A DNA stretch of 64,000 nucleotides from NCBI GenBank assembly GCA_040902225.1, contig JBBDXT010000004.1, positions 702,965 through 766,964 of the forward strand. The letters are read 5' to 3'. This DNA is from Chloroflexota bacterium. Its GTDB lineage: Bacteria > Chloroflexota > Limnocylindria > QHBO01. A program made the translations under genes and the position numbers. Positions within the stretch are counted from its first letter, which is position 1. The number at the start of each line of letters is the position of its first letter. Under the pieces are notes generated by a model. The model made no database searches, was not told the origin of the DNA, and was given only the letters and a program-made list of their open reading frames with translations. Shown piece after piece: positions 44,771-52,543 of this stretch.

Positions 44771-45679
44771 TCAGGCAAGCGTCGGATCTTCATCGGTCTC
44801 TTCCTCGGAGGCTTCGGCCGCCCGGCGGGCGCGCGCTCGGCGCTCCTCCTCCTCGTCCTCTTCGGGCTCCGGCTCGAAGACGAGCGCCTCGCCGCTGGCC
44901 AGCGCCGCGCTGTAGTCGGCGTCGGCCACAAGCGCCGCGTCGTCCACCGGCGGCAGCGCCTCGGCCTGCTCGAATTCCTCGTCGAGGCGGGCCTGTCGCT
45001 CGGCCTGGGCCTCAAGCGCGGCATCCGCCACCTTGGCGCAGATCAGCCGCACCGATCGGATGGCGTCGTCGTTGGCCGGGATGACCCAGTCGATCTGATC
45101 GGGGTCGCAGTTCGTGTCCGTCATGGCCACGATCGGGATCTCGAGGCGCCTGGCTTCGAGAACGGCGATCGACTCACGGTGCGGGTCGACGATGAAGAGG
45201 GCGCCCGGAACGCGCCGCATGCGACGAATCCCTCCCAGGGCCGTGTTCAGCTTGGTGATCTCCTCGGTGAGCTTGCCGGCTTCCTTCTTGGTGAGGCGTT
45301 CGAATTCGCCGGCGTCACGCCTCGCCTCGAGCGCCTCGAGGCGCTGGATGCGGCGCTTGATGGTCGTGAAGTTGGTGAGCATCCCGCCCAGCCAGCGATT
45401 GTTGACGTAGTGCTGCGCGGAGCGTTCGGCCTCCTGGGAGACCGATTCCTGGGCCTGCTTCTTCGTGCCCACGAAGAGGATCGAGTCTCCGCGACGGATC
45501 GTCTCGCGCACGAATTCGAGGGCGGCATCCAGGCGGGTGACCGTCTGGGCGAGGTCGATGATGTGGATCCCGTTGCGCTCTCCAAAGATGAAGTCGCGCA
45601 TCTTGGGGTTCCAGCGCCGGGTCTGGTGTCCGAAGTGGACGCCGGCCTCCAGCAGCTGCTTCATGCTGACGGCAGCCAA
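44771..45679 (-). CDS. rpsB: Ribosomal protein uS2 with acidic C-terminal tail
   Basis: uS2 binds the 30S platform and recruits bS1-type factors. The 302-residue product has the usual core ([22 protein letters not shown], then [20 protein letters not shown] and [11 protein letters not shown]), but about 65 extra C-terminal residues are rich in Glu, Asp and Ala and interrupted by [14 protein letters not shown] 45679 is chosen because GGAGG stands seven bases upstream; ATG 45664 is the alternative. The 5' leader is about 150 nt with a strong hairpin. Confidence 0.95.
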   Translation of the reverse strand: MAAVSMKQLLEAGVHFGHQTRRWNPKMRDFIFGERNGIHIIDLAQTVTRLDAALEFVRETIRRGDSILFVGTKKQAQESVSQEAERSAQHYVNNRWLGGMLTNFTTIKRRIQRLEALEARRDAGEFERLTKKEAGKLTEEITKLNTALGGIRRMRRVPGALFIVDPHRESIAVLEARRLEIPIVAMTDTNCDPDQIDWVIPANDDAIRSVRLICAKVADAALEAQAERQARLDEEFEQAEALPPVDDAALVADADYSAALASGEALVFEPEPEEDEEEERRARARRAAEASEEETDEDPTLA

Positions 45680-45988
45680 GGGTATTCCTCCGGTTCTTTC
45701 CTCCGCTCGCCTTCAACTCCCGTCGGTCGACCCGTCGCGTGCGACGGGCACCGTTGACCGCGGGATCAGCGGGCGTGTGTGATGGGATCGTTCGGCCCTT
45801 GCGCGTGTGTGAGCACGCGATTGACCGGGCGGCAGTATAGCACCGGCGAGCTCCGAGCTCCCCCAGGCCGGCACGGGGACCCGTGCACACGGTACACAAG
45901 TACCCCAATCCACATCCCTCTCGTACCTTGACCGGGTGGGGATGCCTGCGACGATGCGGCTGCCATTTCGTGGAGGAGTCGCAATCGC
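45680..45988. promoter_or_regulatory. Divergent regulatory gap between rpsB and the LysM gene
   Basis: The gap holds, for the minus strand, the extended -10 TGCTATACT (45834-45842) and a leader hairpin CCCGTCGC/GCGACGGG (45731-45738 with 45741-45748) about 50 nt before rpsB. Towards the plus-strand gene it holds a 7-bp inverted repeat (45871-45877 with 45880-45886), GGTAC-ACAA-GTACC (45891-45904), and TTGACC (45928-45933) as a weak -35. A GTGGAGGAG ribosome-binding site stands before ATG 45989. Confidence 0.55.
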
Positions 45989-47062
45989 ATGCCATACCGG
46001 ATCCGCCTGCCCCTGGTTCGCATCGCCGCCCTGGTGGCGATCATTGCCGGTGGCGCAATCTCCGTCCCGGCCGCTGCGACCGACCGGGTGGTGGTCGTCC
46101 AGCTGGGCGATACCCTCAGCGAGATCGCGCTGAAGCACGGCGTCAGCGTCGAGCAGCTACGCGCGCTCAACGGGATCGCCGATCCGAATCGCATCTACGC
46201 CGGCCAGCGCCTGCGAGTCAGCGGACAGGCCGCCAGCCGTCCCGCGGCGCCGGCCCCGAGGGCGAGGGAGGTCGTGCACGTCGTTGCGCGGGGCGAGAAC
46301 CTGACCGGCATTGCGCGTCGCTACGGATCGACCATCAAGGCCATCGCCAAGGCCAACTGGATCGCCAACCCGTCGTTCCTGCGCGTCGGCCAGCGGCTCA
46401 CCATCCCCGGCACCGCGCCGTCGACCACAGCCCCGGCACCGGCTGCGCCGGCGGCCGCCAGCAAGGTCCACGTCGTCACGTCGGGCGAGAACCTGACTGG
46501 CATTGCGCGTCGCTACGGGTCAATGATCGCCTCCATCGTCAAGGCAAACGGGATCGCCAATCCGTCGTTCCTGCGGGTCGGCCAGAGGCTCACCATTCCG
46601 GGCGCAGACGGCTCTGCGTCGGTGGAGAGCAAGATGCCCGCCGGCATGTCGTCGCTCGTGGCGAAGCGCAAGGAGATCGGCGACGTCATCCGCGCCGAGG
46701 CGAAGGCGCGGGGAGTGCCAGTCGCCTTTGCGCTGGCCGTGGCATGGCAAGAGTCGGGCTGGCGGCGCAGCCTCGTCAGCCGAGCCGGCGCGGTGGGTGT
46801 CATGCAGCTCACCCCGGCAACCGCCGACTGGGTCGCCGTCACGATGCTCGGGCACCGAGTGGACGTGTATGACGCCCGCTCCAACGTACGGGCCGGCGTC
46901 GCCCTCCTGCGCCATTACCTTGACCGATACCACGGTGACCGCAGGCTGGTGCTGGCGGCCTACTACCAGGGCCAGACCGCAGTCGATCAGCACGGCGTCT
47001 ACCAGGTCACCCGCCCGTACGTCGCCTCGATCCTGGCGCTCGAGAAGCTCTTCGGCAGCTGA
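45989..47062 (+). CDS. Secreted LysM lytic transglycosylase
   Basis: The 357-residue product has a signal peptide (residues 1-30, ending VPAAA), three LysM peptidoglycan-binding modules (about 37-78, 95-140, 158-203) joined by Ala/Pro linkers, and a C-terminal SLT-type lytic transglycosylase domain (about 222-350) with the catalytic Glu in WQESGW and GVMQLTPATA. It probably cleaves glycan strands with formation of anhydro-muropeptides outside the membrane. LysM modules two and three are near copies. It is the only plus-strand gene between 20.8 and 64 kb and is divergent from rpsB. Confidence 0.94.
   Translation: MPYRIRLPLVRIAALVAIIAGGAISVPAAATDRVVVVQLGDTLSEIALKHGVSVEQLRALNGIADPNRIYAGQRLRVSGQAASRPAAPAPRAREVVHVVARGENLTGIARRYGSTIKAIAKANWIANPSFLRVGQRLTIPGTAPSTTAPAPAAPAAASKVHVVTSGENLTGIARRYGSMIASIVKANGIANPSFLRVGQRLTIPGADGSASVESKMPAGMSSLVAKRKEIGDVIRAEAKARGVPVAFALAVAWQESGWRRSLVSRAGAVGVMQLTPATADWVAVTMLGHRVDVYDARSNVRAGVALLRHYLDRYHGDRRLVLAAYYQGQTAVDQHGVYQVTRPYVASILALEKLFGS
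46291..46603 (+). repeat. Duplicated LysM coding unit
   Basis: Two units of about 120 bp (from 46291 and from 46483) encode nearly the same LysM module, both with ENLTGIARRYGS and NPSFLRVGQRLTIPG. The first LysM is much more diverged, so a recent internal duplication made the third copy. Confidence 0.85.
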
Positions 47063-47072
47063 GAGGCTCAGC
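47058..47072. terminator. Hairpin between convergent LysM gene and yraN
   Basis: GCTGAG (47058-47063) and CTCAGC (47067-47072) form a 6-bp stem with a 3-nt loop across the 12-base convergent gap, overlapping the LysM stop codon. It could serve both strands. There is no T tract. Confidence 0.4.
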
Positions 47073-47074
47073 GC

Positions 47075-47446
47075 TCACCAGGCGTCGATGGCCCGTTGGT
47101 GGGTGAGCCGCAACCGGCCCTGCCCGCCTGGGCAAAGCGCCACCAGGTCGACGCGAAGTCCCTCGTCGACCGACCCGTGCACGGCTGACCTGTAACGGCC
47201 GAGGGCTGCCCGCAGGCGCCGTAGGCGCTGCCGGTCGATGCTCTCCAGCGGATCGCCGGCCCGGCCCGTCCGACGGACCTTGACCTCGATCGCAACGAGC
47301 ACACCGTCAGGATCCCGCGCGACGAGATCGAGTTCGCCCTCAGGGCAGCGCCAGCGTCGGGCGAGGATCGTCCAGCCGCGCGTCTCGAGCCAGGTGGCGG
47401 CCGCCGCTTCAGCACGCTCCCCAAGCGCATGTCGCGGATCTGGCAC
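47075..47446 (-). CDS. yraN: YraN/UPF0102 family nuclease-fold protein
   Basis: The 123-residue product matches the UPF0102 family, a restriction-endonuclease-like fold: GERAEAAAATWLETRGW near residue 9, the acidic site CPEGELDLVARD near residue 34 and VAIEVKVRRTGR near residue 50 (Glu-x-Lys). The cellular role is unknown. It follows rnhB at the end of the rplS unit, its usual place. Confidence 0.92.
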   Translation of the reverse strand: MPDPRHALGERAEAAAATWLETRGWTILARRWRCPEGELDLVARDPDGVLVAIEVKVRRTGRAGDPLESIDRQRLRRLRAALGRYRSAVHGSVDEGLRVDLVALCPGGQGRLRLTHQRAIDAW

Positions 47447-47485
47447 CAGGTTCGCTCCTCGGCGGGAGGCGAGCAGCGATTCTCC

Positions 47486-48154
47486 CTATTCCTCGGGGTC
47501 CAGCTCCTCTTCCGTCAATACCAGACCGTCGAGCAGCATCTCCAGCGAGAGCTGCTCCCCGGCGAGCATCAGGCGCAGGGGCGCGAACGAGCGGCGATGC
47601 CATTCGCACGGGCCTTCGTTTATCAACGCCTCGACGTGGCGTCGCGTGCCGTAGCCCTTGTTGCGGGCGAATCCGTAGGCTGGATAGCGGGTGTCGAACT
47701 CGGCGCAGATCCGATCGCGGGTCACCTTGGCCACGATGCTGGCGGCGGCGATCGAGGCACTGATGGCGTCGCCGTCGATGATCGGTCGTTGCGGGAGATC
47801 CACCTCGCGCAGGCTGAGTGCGTCGATCACGAGATGGTCGGGCATCGGGCTCAAGTGCCCGAGCGCCTGGCGCATCGCGAGCTTGGTGGCCTGGAGGATG
47901 TTGATGCGGTCGATCACCTCGACCTCCATGCAGCCAACGCCCACCCCCTCCGCCCGGTCGAGGATAAGCTCGTAGAGCGCCTCGCGCCGAGCTCGGGTGA
48001 GCACCTTGCTGTCGCGCAGGCCCTTGATCCGATGTCGGTCCGGGAGGACCACCGCGGCGGCCACGACCGGTCCGGCCAGCGACCCGCGCCCCACCTCGTC
48101 GATGCCCGCGATGCGGCGGAACCCGGCGAGACGCAGCTCGCGCTCGTGCCGCAT
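47486..48154 (-). CDS. rnhB: Ribonuclease HII
   Basis: RNase HII removes single ribonucleotides and RNA-DNA hybrids from DNA. The 222-residue product has GIDEVGRGSLAGPVVAAAV near residue 16 with the Asp-Glu pair, RDSKVL near residue 47, VIDAL near residue 109 and the ASIVAKVTRD motif near residue 138. ATG 48154 gives a normal N-terminus but has no visible ribosome-binding site; GTG 48223, which would abut rplS, is an alternative that adds 23 residues. The C-terminus is acidic. Confidence 0.93.
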   Translation of the reverse strand: MRHERELRLAGFRRIAGIDEVGRGSLAGPVVAAAVVLPDRHRIKGLRDSKVLTRARREALYELILDRAEGVGVGCMEVEVIDRINILQATKLAMRQALGHLSPMPDHLVIDALSLREVDLPQRPIIDGDAISASIAAASIVAKVTRDRICAEFDTRYPAYGFARNKGYGTRRHVEALINEGPCEWHRRSFAPLRLMLAGEQLSLEMLLDGLVLTEEELDPEE

Positions 48155-48227
48155 GTGCGCATCACGGGGAGGAGAGGCCGGCCGTTTGGCGCGGCGCGTT
48201 GGTGATTGGAAGAGACCGGCCACCGGC

Positions 48228-48578
48228 TCAGCGGCCGGGTCGGCGCTCGCGCAGGGTGGCTGACTTTCCGACCCGATCGCGCAGGAAGTAGAGCTGGGCG
48301 CGGCGAGCGACGCCATGCCGCACGATCTCGATCTTCTCGACCCGCGGCGCGTGCACCATGAAGGTGCGTTCGACGCCGACGCCGGACGCGATGCGGCGCA
48401 CCGTCATGCGCTGATTCAGACCGCCACCACGCAGCCGCATGACCGTCCCCTCGAAGATCTGGATTCGCTCGCGGCTCCCCTCCACCACCTTGACCGACAC
48501 CTTGACGGTGTCGCCCGGTGCGATCGCGGGGACGTCGCTGCGGAGCTGCTCGCGCTCGAGCTCCTTGATCGGATCCAT
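48228..48578 (-). CDS. rplS: Ribosomal protein bL19
   Basis: bL19 is a 50S protein at the subunit interface. The 116-residue product has [20 protein letters not shown] near residue 19, [14 protein letters not shown], and the basic C-terminal segment [16 protein letters not shown]. Length is typical. It begins a unit with rnhB and yraN and has its own promoter about 105 nt upstream, separate from trmD. Confidence 0.97.
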   Translation of the reverse strand: MDPIKELEREQLRSDVPAIAPGDTVKVSVKVVEGSRERIQIFEGTVMRLRGGGLNQRMTVRRIASGVGVERTFMVHAPRVEKIEIVRHGVARRAQLYFLRDRVGKSATLRERRPGR

Positions 48579-48598
48579 CCTGCGGGAGACCTCGTTAT

Positions 48599-48614
48599 CG
48601 CGGCATTAGCCGCG
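48599..48614 (-). promoter_or_regulatory. Hairpin in the rplS 5' leader
   Basis: A perfect 6-bp GC stem (48599-48604 with 48609-48614) with a 4-nt loop lies 20 nt before rplS, between its promoter and start. It may act in autoregulation. Confidence 0.35.
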
Positions 48615-48689
48615 GATTATCGGCTCGATGGCACGCCTGCAACGGCGCGAACGTGACGAACGCGACCGACCTGCGGCCGCGACGGGCGG

Positions 48690-48719
48690 AGTATAGCAGC
48701 GGCCTCGGAGTCTCGACAA
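48690..48719 (-). promoter_or_regulatory. rplS promoter
   Basis: On the minus strand the extended -10 TGCTATACT (48690-48698) has TTGTCG (48714-48719), four of six matches to the -35 consensus, 18 nt before the TATACT hexamer. Confidence 0.7.
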
Positions 48720-48720
48720 C

Positions 48721-48738
48721 GGGCTGGTTCCCCAGCCC
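48721..48738 (-). terminator. Terminator-like hairpin after the small membrane gene
   Basis: A perfect 7-bp stem (48721-48727 with 48732-48738) with a GGAA loop on the transcribed strand starts 16 nt after the stop codon at 48755. There is no T tract. Confidence 0.5.
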
Positions 48739-48754
48739 CAGGCGGTGGCGACGC

Positions 48755-49012
48755 CTATCGGCTACGGCGAATTGACGTAAGCAACCCCCAGCCACCCGCA
48801 ACAACGAGGGTGGCCACGAGTGCCGCTACGACCAGGCTGGGAAGCCACTCGGTCGTGGTGCGGACAGCGCATGGCGTCGGCGTGCATGCCGGTCCACTCG
48901 AAACGTTGGCGAAGACCGGGATGGTCCACGCCAGCGCAAACGCCAGCACCAGCAGCCAGAGGACGAGACCACCGATCGCCCATGGCGAGAGGGCATTGCG
49001 CAAGCTGGTCAC
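48755..49012 (-). CDS. Small two-helix membrane protein, unknown
   Basis: The 85-residue product has two membrane helices (about residues 12-35 and 57-78) with a loop carrying two Cys (PACTPTPCAV). GTG 49012 has a weak GGAAAG upstream. It follows trmD by 31 bases in the same direction and is followed by a terminator-like hairpin, so it would end the rpsP-trmD unit. I do not recognise the family. The two loop Cys could form a disulfide outside the cytoplasm. Confidence 0.6.
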   Translation of the reverse strand: MTSLRNALSPWAIGGLVLWLLVLAFALAWTIPVFANVSSGPACTPTPCAVRTTTEWLPSLVVAALVATLVVAGGWGLLTSIRRSR

Positions 49013-49043
49013 GCACGATTCTTTCCGGTGATTTGAAGCGGCG

Positions 49044-49793
49044 TCAATCCGCCGATCGTCGTAGCTCCTCCACGATGGCCCGGTCCTCATCCGACAACGG
49101 CGCAGCAGCGAGGAGATCCGGGCGGCGGGCGAGGGTGCGGCGCAGGGCCTCGATCCGCCGCCAACGTGCAACCTCGGCGTGATGCCCTGACAGCAGAACG
49201 GGCGGGACGAACGCATCCCGAAACTGCTCGGGGCGGGTGTAGTGGGGCCCTTCTAGGAGGCCGTCCGCGAAGGAGTCGGACTCGTGAGAATCGGCCTCGA
49301 TGACGCCGGGGACGAGGCGACCAACGGCATCGATGAGCACCAGGGCCGGCAGCTCGCCACCGGTCAGGACGTAGTCGCCGATGCTCACCTCGCGGTCAGC
49401 CAGGGCGCGGGCGCGCTCGTCGATCCCCTCGTATCGGCCGCAGACCAGAACCAGGTGCCGTGCCGCGGCGAGATCGCGAGCCAGCGGATCGGTCAGGCGC
49501 TCGCCGGCGGGGTCCAGCAGGATCACCTGTGCACCATCCGCGCGGAGCGGCTCAATGGCGGCGAAGAGCGGCTCGGGGCGCATCACCATCCCCGCTCCCC
49601 CACCGTAGGGAGCGTCGTCGACGACCCGGTGCCGCCCGATGCCGTGAGTGCGCAGGTCGTGAACCGCCACCGAGATGATGCCGCGCTCGACCGCCCGGCC
49701 GATGACCGAGGTGCGCAGCGGCGCGTCGAACAGCTCGGGAAAGAGCGTGACGACATCGAAGTGGAGCAGCGTGTCGGACCGTTCGGCTCCCAT
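49044..49793 (-). CDS. trmD: tRNA (guanine(37)-N1)-methyltransferase TrmD
   Basis: TrmD methylates G37 next to the anticodon and prevents frameshifting. The 249-residue product has the trefoil-knot motifs DVVTLFPELFD near residue 13, DDAPYGGGAGMVM near residue 58, LVCGRYEGIDER near residue 114, SIGDYVLTGGELPA near residue 136 and SDSFADGLLEGPHYTRP near residue 169. It follows rimM by three bases. Length and motifs are complete. Confidence 0.97.
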   Translation of the reverse strand: MGAERSDTLLHFDVVTLFPELFDAPLRTSVIGRAVERGIISVAVHDLRTHGIGRHRVVDDAPYGGGAGMVMRPEPLFAAIEPLRADGAQVILLDPAGERLTDPLARDLAAARHLVLVCGRYEGIDERARALADREVSIGDYVLTGGELPALVLIDAVGRLVPGVIEADSHESDSFADGLLEGPHYTRPEQFRDAFVPPVLLSGHHAEVARWRRIEALRRTLARRPDLLAAAPLSDEDRAIVEELRRSAD

Positions 49794-49796
49794 CGA

Positions 49797-50309
49797 TCAG
49801 ACCTCCTCCGCATCGTACCGAACGACCATACGCCCGGACCCGACGTCGATCGAGCGCACCACCTCGCGCAGCGCCGGAACGAGCAGCTCGCCGGCGGGAC
49901 CCTCGATGCGGTACACCTCGTTCTCGCCGGCCCTGAAGATCTCCACCACCTGCCCCAGCTCGTTCCCCGTCTCGTCGATGGCCGCGAGGCCGATCAGCTG
50001 ATGCCAGTAATAGGTGTCCGGAGGCAGGGGCTCCGCCGACGCCTCCAGATAGCGCCCGGCCAGCTGCTCAGCCGCGGCGCGGTCAGAGATCCCCTCGAGC
50101 CGAAGAACCGGCACCCGACCGCCAAAGCCGGCCTCGAGGATCATTCGCGAGCTCGTCTCGTCCTCGATCCAGATCGACGCGCCGGCGGCCAGCCGCTCGG
50201 GATGATCGGTGAGGGCTTCGATGCGCAGCGAGCCGGCGAGGCCCTTGGCGCCAAGCACGCGCGCGACCGCGAGGCGCTCAGTCGTCGCCGACGATCTCCA
50301 GCTCGACAT
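49797..50309 (-). CDS. rimM: 16S rRNA processing protein RimM
   Basis: RimM assists maturation of the 30S head with uS19. The 170-residue product has the N-terminal VARVLGAKGLAGSLRIEAL motif near residue 15, a two-barrel layout, and the PRC-barrel part with YYWHQLIGL near residue 99 and GELLVPALREVV near residue 139. ATG 50309 overlaps khpA by 32 bases; no better start lies inside. Order rpsP-khpA-rimM-trmD is classical. Confidence 0.94.
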   Translation of the reverse strand: MSSWRSSATTERLAVARVLGAKGLAGSLRIEALTDHPERLAAGASIWIEDETSSRMILEAGFGGRVPVLRLEGISDRAAAEQLAGRYLEASAEPLPPDTYYWHQLIGLAAIDETGNELGQVVEIFRAGENEVYRIEGPAGELLVPALREVVRSIDVGSGRMVVRYDAEEV

Positions 50310-50514
50310 GCCGCCCGTCGCGCGCGCCCATCACCCGCAGCAGGCTGCGGATGGCATTCGCGATCCGCCCGTCGCGCCCGATGATGCGGCCCATGTCGCC
50401 CTCCCCAACCTTGAGGGTCAGGGTGACCTCGTCATTGGCTTCGCTGACCTCGACCACAACAGCGTCAGGATCGTCGACGAGCGAGCGTGCGACGTACTCG
50501 AGGAAGGCCTTCAC
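50278..50514 (-). CDS. khpA: KH-domain RNA-binding protein KhpA
   Basis: The 78-residue product is a single KH domain with [18 protein letters not shown] (GxxG loop) near residue 41. KhpA, often with KhpB, binds many RNAs and affects cell size in Firmicutes. GTG 50514 overlaps the rpsP stop by four bases. It is the standard second gene of the rpsP operon. Confidence 0.96.
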   Translation of the reverse strand: MKAFLEYVARSLVDDPDAVVVEVSEANDEVTLTLKVGEGDMGRIIGRDGRIANAIRSLLRVMGARDGRHVELEIVGDD

Positions 50515-50924
50515 TTTGCGGCCTCGTCCGTTTCAGCGGGCTCAGCCGCGGGAGCCTCCTCAGCCGCGGGAGCCTCCTCAGCCGCGGGAGCCTCCTCAGA
50601 CTTGGCTGCAGCGGCTGCCTTCTTGCGCGAGCGCTTCGGTTTGGGAGCAGGCGATTCGAGCGCGGGCGCTCCAGCGGCCGACGGCGCGCTGCCGTTGATC
50701 TTGATCAGCTTCGCTACGGTGTCCGAGGGCAGGGCACCCTTGCCCATCCAGACAGCCAATCGCTCAGCGTCGATCTTGACGGTGGCCGGCTTGGTCAGCG
50801 GGTCGTAGAACCCGAGGATCTCCAGCGCGCGGCCATCACGCGGTCGACGCCGGTCGATGACCACCACCCGATAGCTGGGCCGCTTGGTGGCTCCCACGCG
50901 TGAGAGCCGAATGCGTACTGCCAA
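50511..50924 (-). CDS. rpsP: Ribosomal protein bS16 with Ala/Glu/Pro tail
   Basis: bS16 is an early 30S assembly protein. The first 78 residues are the normal protein ([21 protein letters not shown], then [13 protein letters not shown]). About 60 further residues form a basic stretch ([14 protein letters not shown]) and then AEEAPA repeats. The tail is encoded by an 18-bp tandem repeat. Such low-complexity tails are seen on bS16 of Actinobacteria and Chloroflexota. It starts the khpA-rimM-trmD unit. Confidence 0.96.
   Translation of the reverse strand: MAVRIRLSRVGATKRPSYRVVVIDRRRPRDGRALEILGFYDPLTKPATVKIDAERLAVWMGKGALPSDTVAKLIKINGSAPSAAGAPALESPAPKPKRSRKKAAAAAKSEEAPAAEEAPAAEEAPAAEPAETDEAAK
50541..50594 (-). 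repeat. Three 18-bp tandem repeats in rpsP
   Basis: Three identical consecutive 18-bp units (50541-50558, 50559-50576, 50577-50594) encode the six-residue AEEAPA repeats of the bS16 tail. Exact identity implies recent slippage or recombination. Confidence 0.95.
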
Positions 50925-50950
50925 AGGTTCTCTACCTCTCTGCTGCTGTG

Positions 50951-50968
50951 ACGGCAGTCACCTGCCGT
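50951..50968 (-). terminator. Terminator-like hairpin after the DUF3352 gene
   Basis: A perfect 7-bp stem (50951-50957 with 50962-50968) and 4-nt loop start 16 nt after the stop at 50985 and lie before rpsP. There is no T tract. Confidence 0.55.
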
Positions 50969-50984
50969 TGCGAAGTCTCTGATC

Positions 50985-52538
50985 TCATCTGACGGTCAGC
51001 ACGCCACTGATTTCCAGCCGATCGTCGGTGGCGGTTGCGCTGATTGCAAGCTCGCCGATCTGGTGGAGGATATCGCGAACTTCGTTTCCGGGGTCGAAGA
51101 TGCCAGCCACCGCGTCGACCATGGTTGGTAGGTCGGCCCAGAATTCGTTGCCGGCGTGCGCACCGGCGAGCTCAAACGGCGCCCGGTACCGATCGTCGTT
51201 GGCAAGCGTCTCTCCGGCGGCATGCGCCTCCAACGCCGCCGTGACGTCGGCCGGATCGAGAGCCAGGATCACGACATCGTCCAGCATCGCGTAGGAGACT
51301 GTGCCGATCGGCACGACTGCGACCGTGGTGATCGTGGTGCCCGCCACCTCGCTCGTGGTCACCCTCGACCCGCGATCGGCCCGTGAAGACCGCATCCGAT
51401 CGAGGGCAGCCTGCGCAGCAGCCGCATCGGACGGACGCAGCAGAACCTGTGCGTGGAAGCCATCGGCGTCAAAGCTCTGCAGCGCCACCGCGCCCTCGCC
51501 ATCGAAGAGCGGCAGCAGGTCGCGGTTGAAGTTGATCCCCAGCCCGAGAGCTGCGATCCCGCGGAGCTGGTTCAGCGCATCGATCGCGGGGGTGAGGGCC
51601 GTCTCGCCAGCCAGGCTCGCCTCCAGGTCCTCGAAGCTCTGTGCGGCGCCGAAGAGGACGACCTCGGCGCTCGTGGTCCGCGGCATCCAGCCGGCGAGGG
51701 TGGACTGCTGCGTGCCGAGCGCGAACGCCGCGCGGGCACTTTCGCTGGCGGCGTCTGCGGTGAACGGGGCCACGCCGCCGATGCGCAGGCCGTCGGCATC
51801 CGCGGTGAGCGCCAGGGCCGCGGTGCCGAATCCTCCGAGCTCATCCCCCGCCGCCAGGCCAACCGCTCGTGGCAGGTCCACGTACACGGACGCCAGGTGA
51901 TCGCTCGCGACCCGACGCATGGCGGCCGTGAAGGCCGGTGAGTCGGCCAGGGACGGAGCGACGTCCGCATCGGCCTCGAGGGAGGCGCGCAGCCGCTCCG
52001 GCGTGTTGGCCACCACCAGCAGGTCGTCGAGCAGGGCGTAGCTCGTCTGGTCGCTCGTCATCAGGGCGTGGCCCCGGAACGTCTCCTGCGCGAACGCGAT
52101 CTCCAGCGACGCAAACAGGCGTGGCACCCCCGTGCGCGCTTCATCGGAGTCCTTCACTGCGACGAGCAGGAGCTTGCTCGGCGGCGAGCCGGCCTCAGCG
52201 GGCGCGACGGCGATCGCAATCTGAGCGCCCAGCCAGGGGCGGACGTCTGACGAGTAGTCGATCCCCGCCTGGCCAAGGAGGCGTCCTGCCACCTCGTCGA
52301 TCTTGGCCTCGAGGGTCGCCGGATCGCCGAAGCCGCGCAGCTCACCGACGAGGCCGAACAGGTTCATCTGCTGCCCGGCCGACGGCTGGAGGTAGGCGTT
52401 GACGTAGATCGCGGTGTCGGCCGGTGCCGCGCGGGAGGCCCGGTCCGCGACGGCGGAGAGGAGAAGCAGATAGCCGACCACCACCGCTCCCCCGAGCGTG
52501 ACGAGCAGAGCGGTGACCGCGACGACGAGCCGCCGCAT
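50985..52538 (-). CDS. DUF3352 domain-containing exported protein
   Basis: The 517-residue product has one N-terminal membrane anchor or signal (about residues 4-28) and a large extracytoplasmic region that begins RAAPADTAIYVNAYLQPS, the mark of DUF3352. Internal repeats of an alpha/beta unit are suggested by recurring segments such as LLDDLLVVANTPERL and MLDDVVILALDPADV. The function is unknown. It follows ffh by five bases and ends in a hairpin before rpsP, so it appears to be the last gene of the smc-ftsY-ffh unit, an unusual insertion in this conserved cluster. Confidence 0.8.
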   Translation of the reverse strand: MRRLVVAVTALLVTLGGAVVVGYLLLLSAVADRASRAAPADTAIYVNAYLQPSAGQQMNLFGLVGELRGFGDPATLEAKIDEVAGRLLGQAGIDYSSDVRPWLGAQIAIAVAPAEAGSPPSKLLLVAVKDSDEARTGVPRLFASLEIAFAQETFRGHALMTSDQTSYALLDDLLVVANTPERLRASLEADADVAPSLADSPAFTAAMRRVASDHLASVYVDLPRAVGLAAGDELGGFGTAALALTADADGLRIGGVAPFTADAASESARAAFALGTQQSTLAGWMPRTTSAEVVLFGAAQSFEDLEASLAGETALTPAIDALNQLRGIAALGLGINFNRDLLPLFDGEGAVALQSFDADGFHAQVLLRPSDAAAAQAALDRMRSSRADRGSRVTTSEVAGTTITTVAVVPIGTVSYAMLDDVVILALDPADVTAALEAHAAGETLANDDRYRAPFELAGAHAGNEFWADLPTMVDAVAGIFDPGNEVRDILHQIGELAISATATDDRLEISGVLTVR

Positions 52539-52543
52539 GCCGG

